A DNA stretch of 14,805 nucleotides from Bradyrhizobiaceae bacterium (GTDB lineage: Bacteria > Pseudomonadota > Alphaproteobacteria > Rhizobiales > Hyphomicrobiaceae): assembly GCA_947475855.1 (NCBI GenBank), contig CANJPN010000098.1, positions 1 through 14,805 of the forward strand, given 5' to 3'. Made by a program: the position numbers and the translations under genes. Positions 1 through 6,619 of the stretch are shown one piece after another. Numbering within the stretch: position 1 is the stretch's first letter; each line of letters opens with the position of its first letter. Under the pieces are notes generated by a model. That model had not been told where the DNA came from. It did no database searches and saw nothing but the letters and a program-made list of their open reading frames with translations.

Positions 1-22
1 GACGGCCGTCCACCCCGGCGCA

Positions 23-62
23 GTCTCACCCTGATTGACGACGTGTCTCACCTTGATTGTCG
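23..62. repeat. 22-bp-period direct repeat at left edge (two copies)
   Basis: Two near-identical 18-bp units, GTCTCACCCTGATTGACG at 23-40 and GTCTCACCTTGATTGTCG at 45-62, match at 16 of 18 bases and start 22 bp apart. They differ from the rep iterons further right. Closely spaced degenerate repeats of this kind occur at the ends of IS21-family insertion sequences and also as iterons. Only the right-hand part of any such structure would lie in this window, so I cannot decide between the two. Confidence 0.45.
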
Positions 63-403
63 CGCGGCACCCGCTATCCGCCTCTAGTGTAAAGCGAAGG
101 CAGGCCAGAAAAAGCGGAAGTCACCAACTAATCCATTGTATTCACGTATATTTTTCGTCGCCACACATCGCACGATCAGTGAAGCGGGTCTCGACCTAAC
201 CCCTCGCCTTGTCGGCTCGTGACCTTTGCGCGTTCCTCGAAGACCTTACGCAAGGGATGGAAGCCGGATGGCCGAGACCCGGCACGGGGCTCGGTTCACG
301 ACAGCCCGGTCCGGCCGATTGGCCGGATGCGCCCGACCTCACTTTCAGGCAAACCAACACTTGGACACTTGTGCAATTGCTGTCTTGATCTCGCTGCGCG
401 GCT
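63..403. other. Gene-free stretch left of hipA
   Basis: No convincing gene was found on either strand. The open frames here are short, overlap each other and look non-coding. The only structured signal is the ACTTGG...GCAA element at 359-376, listed separately. No clear terminator for the leftward hipBA transcript was found. Confidence 0.5.
359..376 (+). promoter_or_regulatory. Dispersed 18-bp par-like element, copy 1
   Basis: ACTTGG-ACA-CTTGTGCAA fits the consensus ACTTGGN3YTTGYGCAA. The same element occurs at 2236-2253 (+) and 3553-3570 (-), the last inside the repeat-rich tract upstream of parA. This copy lies just beyond the hipA stop codon. Binding by the RHH partition partner encoded at 2321-2725 is inference. 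Confidence 0.4.
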
Positions 404-1756
404 TCACCGGTCACCCTTGCGAGGCTTCGCACCTGGCTTTGCCGTCGTCTTCGCGGTTGCAGCCCCTTTTGCTTCGGGCTCAGCCTTTGTCTTTGGCGCG
501 GACTTTGCCTTGAGCTTCGCTACTTTCGTGACCGGCGGCGCAATGCGATCGCCGATCAGCTTTGCGGCCTTCTTCGTCAGTCCTGCAGCGTCGGCGTGCT
601 TCGACCAGTCCGCCACCGCAGCCTGAACCTCGGCGATGATCGCGGCACCGTGTTTCAGGTCATGCTTCTTCGCGAGGGCGCTCAGATGTCCCGCATTCGG
701 CTCCCTCCCCTCACCCATCACCGTCATGCTCTGCTCGCCGCCTGGACCGGACGAGAAGGTCAGGTCGTAGGCTGGCGCCAACGTCCACTGACCCGTGGCG
801 TCATCGAGCAGGAACGAGACGTTCTTGGCGTGGTCGTCACGGTTGCGGGCGAGAACGTTGAAGCAGGCGAGGCGGAACGCGCGTTCAACCTCGGTTGCGT
901 CCTTGGTCAGGATCTGGGTCGCCTTCAGCAGGGCATCGTAATCGAGCGACGACACGCGGTGATCGGCGTGCAGCAATCCTGCCAAGCTGTGCATATGGAT
1001 GCGGCGGTCGGCGTCGCGGTCAAACCGCTTGATCCCGAAATACCGCTTCTTCTTCGCCGTGAAGAGATGGGTTTCCGGCATGGCGACGCCCGCTGCGCGC
1101 GCCATGAGGCTGTAGGCGTACTCGGTGGCGCCTGCGGCGGCATCATCCTGGGCGGAGGGGAACTTGATCATCCAGTGCGCATAGCCGTCGGGCAACGTGG
1201 CCGGGCCATGGATGATCCGCTTTTTGTCGGCACTGACTTGCGCCACTACCTTGGGCCGGGCACCGGCGGACGCGCCGTTGAGCTTCAGGAGCTTCTCGAT
1301 GACGGCCCCCTCCTCTCCCTTGAGGACGGTTGCGGCGTCTCGGGCGATAGCGTCCAGCTCCAGGACGACGGGCGCGCGGTCGCTGTTGCTCAGGTCTGGC
1401 TCGTAGCTGAGTGCACCCATGCCGTGTTGTCCGACATGCGCCAGACGATCGAGCGGGGTCAGCTCCTGGCGGGCAATCCCGAGACGCTCGACGGCGCGGT
1501 CGAGCAGTAGCCGCCCCCAGCCATCGGGCAGACTGTCGTTGAACACACCGAACAAGCCGTCGAAGACCAGATCGTCATCGATCATCACGCCGGATCGCGT
1601 CGGGAGCTTGAACGGGGAGATCTGCAGGCCCGTCGCGAGGAACGCCGGATCGTACTCGAACAGGATGCGCCTGCCCTGCGCGGCCAGTCGGCCGATCTTG
1701 CGGCGCTGTCGTCCGTCTAGGAAAACATTGAGGAGTATGGCTGGCCGGTGCTTCAC
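404..1756 (-). CDS. hipA: HipA-type serine/threonine kinase toxin
   Basis: A 450-aa member of the HipA kinase family, the toxin half of a type II toxin-antitoxin pair. Family members phosphorylate a translation-related target (GltX in E. coli), which halts growth and promotes persistence. The N-terminal HipA_N region spans about residues 1-110. The glycine/serine loop GASAGARPK at 161-169 carries the likely autophosphorylated Ser163. The catalytic loop NRDDHAKN is at 305-312 (Asp307 in the catalytic-base position). The metal-binding APAYDL follows at 327-332. The start is GTG at 1756, overlapping the hipB stop by four bases (GTGA), so translation is probably coupled. After about residue 405 there is a Lys/Ala/Pro-rich, histone-like tail that I do not expect in ordinary HipA. 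The kinase motifs are intact, so the toxin is probably active. The actual substrate cannot be read from sequence. Confidence 0.92.
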   Translation of the reverse strand: MKHRPAILLNVFLDGRQRRKIGRLAAQGRRILFEYDPAFLATGLQISPFKLPTRSGVMIDDDLVFDGLFGVFNDSLPDGWGRLLLDRAVERLGIARQELTPLDRLAHVGQHGMGALSYEPDLSNSDRAPVVLELDAIARDAATVLKGEEGAVIEKLLKLNGASAGARPKVVAQVSADKKRIIHGPATLPDGYAHWMIKFPSAQDDAAAGATEYAYSLMARAAGVAMPETHLFTAKKKRYFGIKRFDRDADRRIHMHSLAGLLHADHRVSSLDYDALLKATQILTKDATEVERAFRLACFNVLARNRDDHAKNVSFLLDDATGQWTLAPAYDLTFSSGPGGEQSMTVMGEGREPNAGHLSALAKKHDLKHGAAIIAEVQAAVADWSKHADAAGLTKKAAKLIGDRIAPPVTKVAKLKAKSAPKTKAEPEAKGAATAKTTAKPGAKPRKGDR

Positions 1757-2064
1757 GTCATCCGGCCTTTCTTGCGGGTACGGGTCCCGGCCAGAACCTC
1801 GTCGAGGGGCTTGCCGCTCAATGACTGCGCATCCTCGGCGGCCAGTCCGTCGAAATCTCCGAGGCAGTCAAGAACGAGAGCCAGTTTGAGGAGGGAGTCG
1901 AAGGCGACGAGGCCCGTCGTCTCGAAGCGTTTCAGGGAGCCGAGAGCCACGCCGGATCGCTTGGCGAGGCCGGCTTGTGTTAGGTTGAGTGCAAGCCTGC
2001 GCCGCTTGAAGCGGTCGCGAACCTCCTCCAGAACATCGTTTGGTGACTTGAGTGATACGGCCAA
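1753..2064 (-). CDS. hipB: HipB-type Xre-family antitoxin
   Basis: A small helix-turn-helix protein of the Cro/C1 (Xre) family directly upstream of hipA and overlapping it by four bases. The HTH lies at about residues 20-70, with the helix pair around LTQAGLAKRSGVALGSLKRF. HipB proteins bind and neutralise HipA and repress their own operon. I chose the TTG at 2064 (103 aa), which has an AAGGG ribosome site eight bases upstream. The longer GTG at 2094 (113 aa) lies inside the perfect palindrome that is the probable operator and would be close to +1. The basic C-terminus (RTRKKGR) is short. The start choice is inference; the family assignment is firm. Confidence 0.85.
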   Translation of the reverse strand: MAVSLKSPNDVLEEVRDRFKRRRLALNLTQAGLAKRSGVALGSLKRFETTGLVAFDSLLKLALVLDCLGDFDGLAAEDAQSLSGKPLDEVLAGTRTRKKGRMT

Positions 2065-2080
2065 TATGTTATCCCTTCTC

Positions 2081-2130
2081 GTGCCATATGGCACAATTTG
2101 GATAATATATTAGCCCGTCCATGAAAGCAA
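2081..2130 (-). promoter_or_regulatory. hipBA promoter with palindromic operator
   Basis: On the minus strand a -35 TTGCTT (2130-2125) and a -10 TATTAT (2107-2102) are separated by exactly 17 bp. The perfect 14-bp palindrome GTGCCATATGGCAC (2081-2094) lies just downstream, where it would cover or follow the transcription start. This fits an autorepressor site for HipB. Confidence 0.65.
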
Positions 2131-2225
2131 GCCTAACCCCTTCAGACGCCTGCCGGGCGGTTGCGGAGCTATGGGCACCCTCGTTCGCGCCTGCACCGAC
2201 CTCGCTTGCCCTGATGCACAACTGG

Positions 2226-2253
2226 CCAAGTCCACACTTGGGGACTTGCGCAA
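2226..2253 (+). promoter_or_regulatory. Dispersed 18-bp par-like element, copy 2, with inverted repeat
   Basis: ACTTGG-GGA-CTTGCGCAA at 2236-2253 matches the consensus of the other copies. It overlaps a perfect inverted repeat, CCAAGT-CCAC-ACTTGG (2226-2241). The site lies between the 3' end of the RHH partition gene and the hipBA promoter, about 100 bp upstream of the -35 box. Confidence 0.45.
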
Positions 2254-2320
2254 CTACTGGCCTCAATGGCTCTGCCGCTTCAGTGCGCAACTGCAGGGTA
2301 TGACCCGCATTCGGGGTAGC

Positions 2321-2725
2321 CTATTCGGACCTGTTGCCGCCCCTCACCCGCCGTCCATCCTCGACCATATCCACCTCGGCGATGGCGATCCCTTCGCTTT
2401 TGAGTGCCGTCATGACGATGTGGCGGACGCTTGTCTGCTTATGAGCAGCGCGGATCTTGAGTTCGGTCCAGACGTAGTCGGGCAGCTCCAGATTGACGGT
2501 TTTCATGCGACTGCGGGGCGTGGCGCCCGCGGCGGCCACCTCGATGTCTGCGGCTTTCTGTACAGTTGGGACCGGCGCCTGAATGGGAACCGCCTCCCCT
2601 GCCCGGCTCTGATTGGTGACGGTCTTGACCATCGAGCCGACCCCCTTCTCTTCGGCCAGGCGTTCGAGCCTGTCATCGTCGATGTCGGAGCTTACGGGCT
2701 GGAAGGGTGCGCGTTGTGTTTTCAT
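2321..2725 (-). CDS. Ribbon-helix-helix partition partner (ParB-like)
   Basis: A 134-aa protein two bases downstream of the parA stop (TGA-TC-ATG), so the two are almost certainly co-translated. The N-terminal 70 residues are polar and probably flexible. Residues 75-113 fit a ribbon-helix-helix fold: the strand KTVNLELP, helix DYVWTELKIRAAHKQT and helix SVRHIVMTALKSEGI. Small RHH proteins next to a ParA usually bind the plasmid centromere and repress the operon, as in the TP228 ParG and pSM19035 omega systems. The name ParB is functional only, because the fold is not that of chromosomal ParB. The likely binding sites are the repeats upstream of parA. Other RHH regulators remain possible, but the pairing with ParA favours partition. 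Confidence 0.7.
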   Translation of the reverse strand: MKTQRAPFQPVSSDIDDDRLERLAEEKGVGSMVKTVTNQSRAGEAVPIQAPVPTVQKAADIEVAAAGATPRSRMKTVNLELPDYVWTELKIRAAHKQTSVRHIVMTALKSEGIAIAEVDMVEDGRRVRGGNRSE

Positions 2726-2727
2726 GA

Positions 2728-3396
2728 TCAGCCTGCCTTCCGGATGGATTTGTTGGTCTCGGCCACGATGGCCCTGATTTCGGCGAGGAGGTTCTCGACC
2801 TCCTGGCCGGCCCCCTTCCCTGCCTCGGTGACTGTCGGTGGCTGACCGTTCAGGAACATCTCGCGGTAGGCCGAGCGTTCGACTAGCGCGGTGCGGAACA
2901 GTGGCAGCCCGAGACGTGCCAGCTCGGCATAGGCAAAGTCGGTCACGCGAGTCCGCAACGGATAGACCTTGGTCAGGAGCAGTCGATACGGGATGGAGCG
3001 GCCGGTCGTCTCGCCAACGTCGCGGATGTCACTGACGACAACGAGCGCCTCGCGCAGATCCGGTTCAGATGCCTGGGCGGGGATTACGACGAGGTCCGAG
3101 CGGGCCAGCACCTTGAACATGGTGACCTCCCTGCTCCCCGGCAGATCGATGCAGATGTGGTCGAATTCACCGGAGGATTCCTTGTCGCGGAAGAAGGCCC
3201 CGAACTTGTTGGGTTCGATGGCGGAGACGGTCAGCCCCTTGATCGGCGCCTTGCGGGACCACCGTTCGAGCGTGCGGTTCTGGTCGAGGTCGATCAGCAG
3301 CACCTTCTCGCCACCGAGAGCGAGCGCGGAGGCTATGGCGGCACAGGTCGTGGACTTGCCGACGCCGCCCTTGGAAGAAGCAAATGTAAGAATCAT
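2728..3396 (-). CDS. parA: ParA-family partition ATPase
   Basis: A 222-aa P-loop ATPase that would move or position plasmid copies by ATP-dependent, non-specific binding to the nucleoid. The deviant Walker A KGGVGKST is at residues 9-16 (signature Lys9), the conserved LLIDLDQN at 33-40 and the Walker B ICIDLPG at 81-87. It lacks the N-terminal HTH of type Ia ParA proteins, so it is a short type Ib ParA. That fits an RHH partner rather than a large ParB. I chose ATG at 3396, directly before the first beta-strand. An in-frame TTG at 3408 would add four residues. The gene is immediately upstream of the RHH gene, and its promoter sits among centromere-like repeats, so autoregulation is expected. 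Confidence 0.9.
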   Translation of the reverse strand: MILTFASSKGGVGKSTTCAAIASALALGGEKVLLIDLDQNRTLERWSRKAPIKGLTVSAIEPNKFGAFFRDKESSGEFDHICIDLPGSREVTMFKVLARSDLVVIPAQASEPDLREALVVVSDIRDVGETTGRSIPYRLLLTKVYPLRTRVTDFAYAELARLGLPLFRTALVERSAYREMFLNGQPPTVTEAGKGAGQEVENLLAEIRAIVAETNKSIRKAG

Positions 3397-3419
3397 GCAA
3401 TGCCCCAAATGGTGATTTA

Positions 3420-3448
3420 TATAAATGTGGATTTGGGCGAATACCCAA
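3420..3448 (-). promoter_or_regulatory. Probable parA promoter
   Basis: On the minus strand TTGGGT (3448-3443) and TTTATA (3425-3420) are separated by 17 bp, about 25 bp upstream of the parA ATG. CCCAAAT/ATTTGGG-type motifs flank it, which would allow autorepression by the partition partner. It was identified by eye only. Confidence 0.45.
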
Positions 3449-3479
3449 TGGAATGATTAAAGGTTAGCGTATTCGTTCA

Positions 3480-3636
3480 AATGGCCAAGTATTAAATTGG
3501 GTATGCGTGCAATTGCGCATTTCAGCAAATGCACAAATGCAAAATACTCCAATTGCGCAAACGACCAAGTATTCGCATGGCAATTATTCTGGACTGGCAT
3601 TTGCGCAAATCAACATTTGCACAAACCCTCACTTGG
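3480..3636. repeat. Centromere-like repeat tract upstream of parA
   Basis: An AT-rich tract dense in related short motifs. CCAAGTATT occurs at 3484 and 3565, and ACTTGG at 3631. GTGCAATTGCGCAT is at 3507-3520 and CAATTGCGCAAA at 3550-3561. The perfect 12-bp palindrome ATTTGCGCAAAT is at 3599-3610, and CATTTGCACAAA follows. On the minus strand 3570-3553 reads ACTTGG-TCG-TTTGCGCAA, copy 3 of the dispersed element; a weaker relative runs leftward from 3489. Placement directly upstream of a ParA/RHH operon is typical of plasmid centromeres (parS/parH). Confidence 0.6.
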
Positions 3637-3640
3637 TGGA

Positions 3641-3959
3641 TGTAGACGAGGGGTGGCGTTCGCCCTGGTTTTCGGAGCCTGCCCGTCGCAGGGCCGACAA
3701 GAGCCGACCCGAGGCGTCGGTCAAGGCCGGCCCGCCTTCGGGCCGCTCGTCTTGGCCTTGATCCGGCGCCGATGTGGTCGGCTAGGCCCGGGCGCGACGG
3801 GAGGCCCAAATCCTACGGGCGTGAGGCATCTGGTTTTTGGTGGGACTCCGAGAACTGACCATTGCTCACGTCTCGCATCTCACGTGGGTGAGGGCAGGGC
3901 GCGCACGTCTCACTTCACTTTGGCCTGGCGCCAGCTTTCCCCAAGCCATCGCATGAGCC
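3641..3959. other. Gene-free GC-rich stretch between par and umuDC
   Basis: No credible gene was found. It contains several short hairpins, the clearest being GGCCCG-CCTT-CGGGCC at 3729-3744 and CTCAC-GTGG-GTGAG around 3880-3893. Neither is followed by a T-run. An origin of transfer or structured non-coding RNA cannot be excluded, but nothing recognisable was seen. Confidence 0.4.
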
Positions 3960-3994
3960 TTGACAATCGAGCTTCATAAGAACAAACAATGAAC
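3960..3994 (+). promoter_or_regulatory. SOS box and promoter of umuDC
   Basis: GAAC-AAACAAT-GAAC at 3980-3994 is a perfect GAAC-N7-GAAC, the reverse complement of the alphaproteobacterial LexA operator GTTC-N7-GTTC. A consensus -35 TTGACA (3960-3965) precedes it, and the operator covers the expected -10 region. LexA repression with release after DNA damage is therefore expected. The AAGGAG at 4003-4008 is an excellent ribosome site for the ATG at 4015. Confidence 0.85.
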
Positions 3995-4014
3995 AAACTA
4001 AAAAGGAGACCAGG

Positions 4015-4449
4015 ATGACATCCGGACCATCGAGCCATCCGATCGCGTGCGAAATCCGGACGCATTTGGCCGTGCCCTGCTTCGTGACGTCCATCTCGGC
4101 CGGCTTCCCGTCGCCGGCTGACGACTACCTCGACACGCCGCTCGATTTCAACGAGCTGCTGATAGTGCATCCGGCCGCCACGTTCGCCGTGCGGGTCGTC
4201 GGCGACAGCATGGTGGGGGCAGGGGTCTATCCGGGCGATATTGCTGTGGTCGATCGTTCGATCACGGCCACGGACGGCGCTGTCATTCTCGGCATTCTCC
4301 ACGGCGAGTTCACGATCAAGCGGTATCGCAGCAGGGCAGGGGCCGTTTGGCTGGAGCCGGCCAATCCCGCCTACCAGAATATTCGCATCACCGAGGACAG
4401 TGCGTTCGAAGTCTGGGGCGTGGTGCGCCACACCATCAGGATGCTTTGA
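4015..4449 (+). CDS. umuD: UmuD-like S24 peptidase, polymerase V subunit
   Basis: A 144-aa LexA/UmuD-type protein. RecA-stimulated self-cleavage would convert it to UmuD', which activates the UmuC polymerase. The cleavage site is Ala29-Gly30 in SAGFPSPADDY. E. coli UmuD has Cys-Gly followed by the same GFPSPA. The catalytic serine is in GDSM (Ser65), and the general-base lysine is Lys102 in FTIKRY. The length matches the family (about 140 aa). The gene is first in an operon behind an SOS box and has a strong ribosome site; umuC begins four bases after its stop. The motifs are complete, so the protein is probably functional. Confidence 0.93.
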   Translation: MTSGPSSHPIACEIRTHLAVPCFVTSISAGFPSPADDYLDTPLDFNELLIVHPAATFAVRVVGDSMVGAGVYPGDIAVVDRSITATDGAVILGILHGEFTIKRYRSRAGAVWLEPANPAYQNIRITEDSAFEVWGVVRHTIRML

Positions 4450-4453
4450 CGGC

Positions 4454-5716
4454 ATGGTGACGCCGATCGCCCTCGTCGATTGCAACAACTTCTATGCGTC
4501 GTGCGAGAGGTTGTTCCAGCCTGCCTTGCGCGGGCGGCCTGTGGTCGTGCTGTCCAACAACGACGGTTGCGTCATCGCGCGCTCGAACGAGGCCAAGGCG
4601 CTCGGCATCGGCATGGGTGATCCCTGGCATCTCAACAAAGAGAAGTTCGCAAAGCACGGCGTCATCGTGCGTTCGTCGAACTACACGCTCTACGGCGATT
4701 TGAGCGGCCGCGTCGTCACGGTGTTGCGCGCGTTCACGCCGGATCTCGAAGTCTACTCGATCGACGAGGCATTCCTCTCGTTCGAAGGCTTCTCCCAACT
4801 CGATCAGCATGCGCGGACATTGCGCGCGACCGTGCTGCAATGGACCGGTATTCCGGTGTCCGTCGGCATCGCGCCCACCAAGACACTGGCCAAGGTCGCC
4901 AACCGCACAGCTAAGAAAACCGCCGCCATGGAGGGTGTGTGCAATCTTATGGCGCCTAGCGATCAAGAGCTGGCGCTCTCGCAACTCGGCCTTACGGATC
5001 TGTGGGGCGTCGCTGGCCGTCTGGCGGCCAAACTCGAAGCACTCGGCATCAAGACGCCGTTGCAATTGCGCGACGCGGACCCGTCATGGCTGCGCGAGCA
5101 CATGGGCGTCGTCATGGAGCGCATGGCGTTGGAATTGCGGGGCACGCCGTGTCAGGCGCTGACGCTTGCCGTTGCTCATAACAAGAGCATCATCGCGTCC
5201 CGTTCATTCGGTCAAGCCGTGACGCAGCGGCACGAACTCGAACAAGCCGTCGCGATGCACATCTCGCGCGCGGCCGAGAAGCTCAGACGGCAGGGGCTGG
5301 TCGCTGGCGTCGTCATGGTGTTCGTCACGACCAACCCGTTCCGGCCGCAAGACCGGCAATATGTGGCGTCGCGGACCATCGGTCTGCCCGTGGCCACTGC
5401 CGATACGACCGTCCTCTTGAAAGCCGCCATGCTGGCGACGGTGCGTTTGTGGCGGGACGGTTTTCGTTTCAAGAAGGCTGGCGTCACTCTTCTGGAGCTG
5501 AGCCCGGCCGCGACGGTGCAAGGCGATTTGTGGACGGCACCGGACTCACCGCGCAGTCAGGCGCTCATGAAAGCCATGGACCGCATCAACGCAGTGCATG
5601 GCCGCGAGACGGTGAAGCTGGCCGCGTCTGGCATCGAGCGGAAATGGAAGCTCCGTTCCGAGCAGCGTTCGCCGCACTACACCACGGATTGGAACGATCT
5701 CTTGCGCGTCGAGTGA
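4454..5716 (+). CDS. umuC: UmuC-like Y-family translesion DNA polymerase
   Basis: A 420-aa Y-family polymerase, the catalytic subunit of DNA polymerase V, which copies past lesions at the cost of mutation. The first catalytic aspartate is Asp9 in ALVDCNNFYASCER. The second acidic pair is Asp103-Glu104 in YSIDEAF. The conserved PVSVGIAPTKTLAKVANR is at 134-151. The little-finger region follows, with QGDLW at 356-360 matching the position and pattern of the beta-clamp-binding motif (QLNLF in E. coli UmuC). The length is that of full UmuC (about 422 aa). The frame is open further upstream, but ATG 4454 starts exactly at the conserved N-terminus, four bases after umuD. Plasmid-borne umuDC homologues such as mucAB, rulAB and impCAB are well known. 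Confidence 0.94.
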   Translation: MVTPIALVDCNNFYASCERLFQPALRGRPVVVLSNNDGCVIARSNEAKALGIGMGDPWHLNKEKFAKHGVIVRSSNYTLYGDLSGRVVTVLRAFTPDLEVYSIDEAFLSFEGFSQLDQHARTLRATVLQWTGIPVSVGIAPTKTLAKVANRTAKKTAAMEGVCNLMAPSDQELALSQLGLTDLWGVAGRLAAKLEALGIKTPLQLRDADPSWLREHMGVVMERMALELRGTPCQALTLAVAHNKSIIASRSFGQAVTQRHELEQAVAMHISRAAEKLRRQGLVAGVVMVFVTTNPFRPQDRQYVASRTIGLPVATADTTVLLKAAMLATVRLWRDGFRFKKAGVTLLELSPAATVQGDLWTAPDSPRSQALMKAMDRINAVHGRETVKLAASGIERKWKLRSEQRSPHYTTDWNDLLRVE

Positions 5717-5734
5717 GGTTACGACGAACGGTTC

Positions 5735-5878
5735 TCACTTTACGCTACTGGTTATCGCGGCGAGCATGCGCAATTCCTCGGCGAGCAGCACATGCGACCA
5801 ACGACCACGCGAGAGAGCGTTGTCGTCGGTGCGCAGCATGGTCACCGCGCTGACCACGCGGGCGCAGGGATAACTTGA
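5735..5878 (-). pseudogene. Possible 3' remnant of an unknown gene
   Basis: About 47 codons ending in TGA at 5735 read like real protein (for example LRTDDNALSRGRWSHVLL and AEELRMLAAITSS), with the GC-rich third positions of the neighbouring genes. Further upstream the same frame runs into an iteron and loses coding character, and no ribosome site precedes an obvious start. It converges with umuC. I do not recognise the family. It may be the tail of a gene truncated by rearrangement or a very small unannotated gene. Confidence 0.3.
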
Positions 5879-6358
5879 GGTCCCACGACAATGAGCGGCA
5901 GACCTAAAGTGAGAAATTGGGCGGCAGGTGGTAGGTCTCTGACCGGCGCTCTCCCCACAAACGTCCGGTGGTGCGTCCGGGGCGTGAGGGGTGGTGAGGT
6001 GGCGCGGCGATGCCGAGACCTTGCTCTGCATGGCGCTATTGGTCACGGGGCCTCTATCCACGAGGAAGTTGCCCGCCCCTTACGGTGGAAAGAACCCACA
6101 AGTCCCATCCCGCTAAGCCCCTTTACGGTCTTGCTGCATGCTTTGCCGAAGCCGTGGAGTCGATCGGTGCCCCTATTCTCCTCAGAGTGTATATCCGCAA
6201 AGCGGATTCCGTATTTCCAAGGCGCGGCGAAGTGAGCGCGTATGCGCGAGCGAAGGGTGAGGGACTTTATACCTTGTGGCCGCGATAGCGGTCACGCCAT
6301 TGATCGCTGAGCGCAGCGAAGCGCTTGCGATGTCCAAAGTCGTTTCACCTTTGGCGAG
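5879..6358. other. Gene-poor stretch left of the origin
   Basis: It contains one isolated full iteron (5909-5924) and a perfect hairpin ATCCGC-AAA-GCGGAT (6193-6207). One weakly plausible open frame (6010-6288, +) lacks a ribosome site and I do not call it. Between the lone iteron and the DnaA box I see no other defined element. Confidence 0.4.
5909..5924 (+). repeat. Lone rep iteron, outlying copy
   Basis: GTGAGAAATTGGGCGG is identical to the consensus iteron of the origin cluster, but sits about 545 bp to its left in the same orientation. It could be a replication-control site or the remnant of a longer array. Confidence 0.75.
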
Positions 6359-6610
6359 TTATTCACAACTCGTCGGGCTCGTCTCACCCATTCTTTTTAT
6401 TCAATGATTCAAGATTCAGATTCAGCGGCCGAATTTGCGCGCAATAACAGTTGGTTGCAGGTCGAAAAGTGAGAGATCGGGCGGGATAGGTGAGAAATTG
6501 GGCGGAGTCGGGTGAGAGAACGGGCGTCTCAAGTGAGACACTGGGCGGACTGCGGTGAGAGAATGGGCGGCGTGACGCGGTAGCAAAATCAAAAGTGAGA
6601 GATTGGGCGG
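6359..6610 (+). other. Replication origin (oriV): DnaA box, AT-rich tract, six iterons
   Basis: The parts are ordered as in iteron plasmid origins. A DnaA box TTATTCACA (6359-6367, fits TTATNCACA) comes first. An AT-rich tract with four ATTCA motifs starting at 6399, 6407, 6414 and 6420 follows, as the likely melting region. Iterons with consensus GTGAGARATTGGGCGG start at 6469, 6490, 6512, 6533, 6555 and 6595. The first five are 21-22 bp apart (two helical turns); the sixth follows after 40 bp. The iteron at 6512 ends in GGGCGT and is the least conserved. The cluster ends 10 bp beyond the rep stop codon, so the origin lies 3' of its initiator gene. Confidence 0.85.
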
Positions 6611-6619
6611 CGAGGACCA

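Noticed and set aside
596..1510. A 304-codon open frame on the plus strand opposite hipA
   Set aside because: It lies entirely antisense to a well-supported HipA gene, and its composition reflects complementary GC-rich codons; no recognisable motifs.
3497..3979. A 160-codon plus-strand frame through the centromere-like tract
   Set aside because: It reads through AT-rich repeats and GC-rich hairpins, lacks a ribosome site and has no recognisable content.
6010..6288. A 92-codon plus-strand open frame with a partly protein-like C-terminal half
   Set aside because: No ribosome site, rare-looking codons in the first half, and it contains a perfect hairpin; too weak to call, though a small gene cannot be fully excluded.
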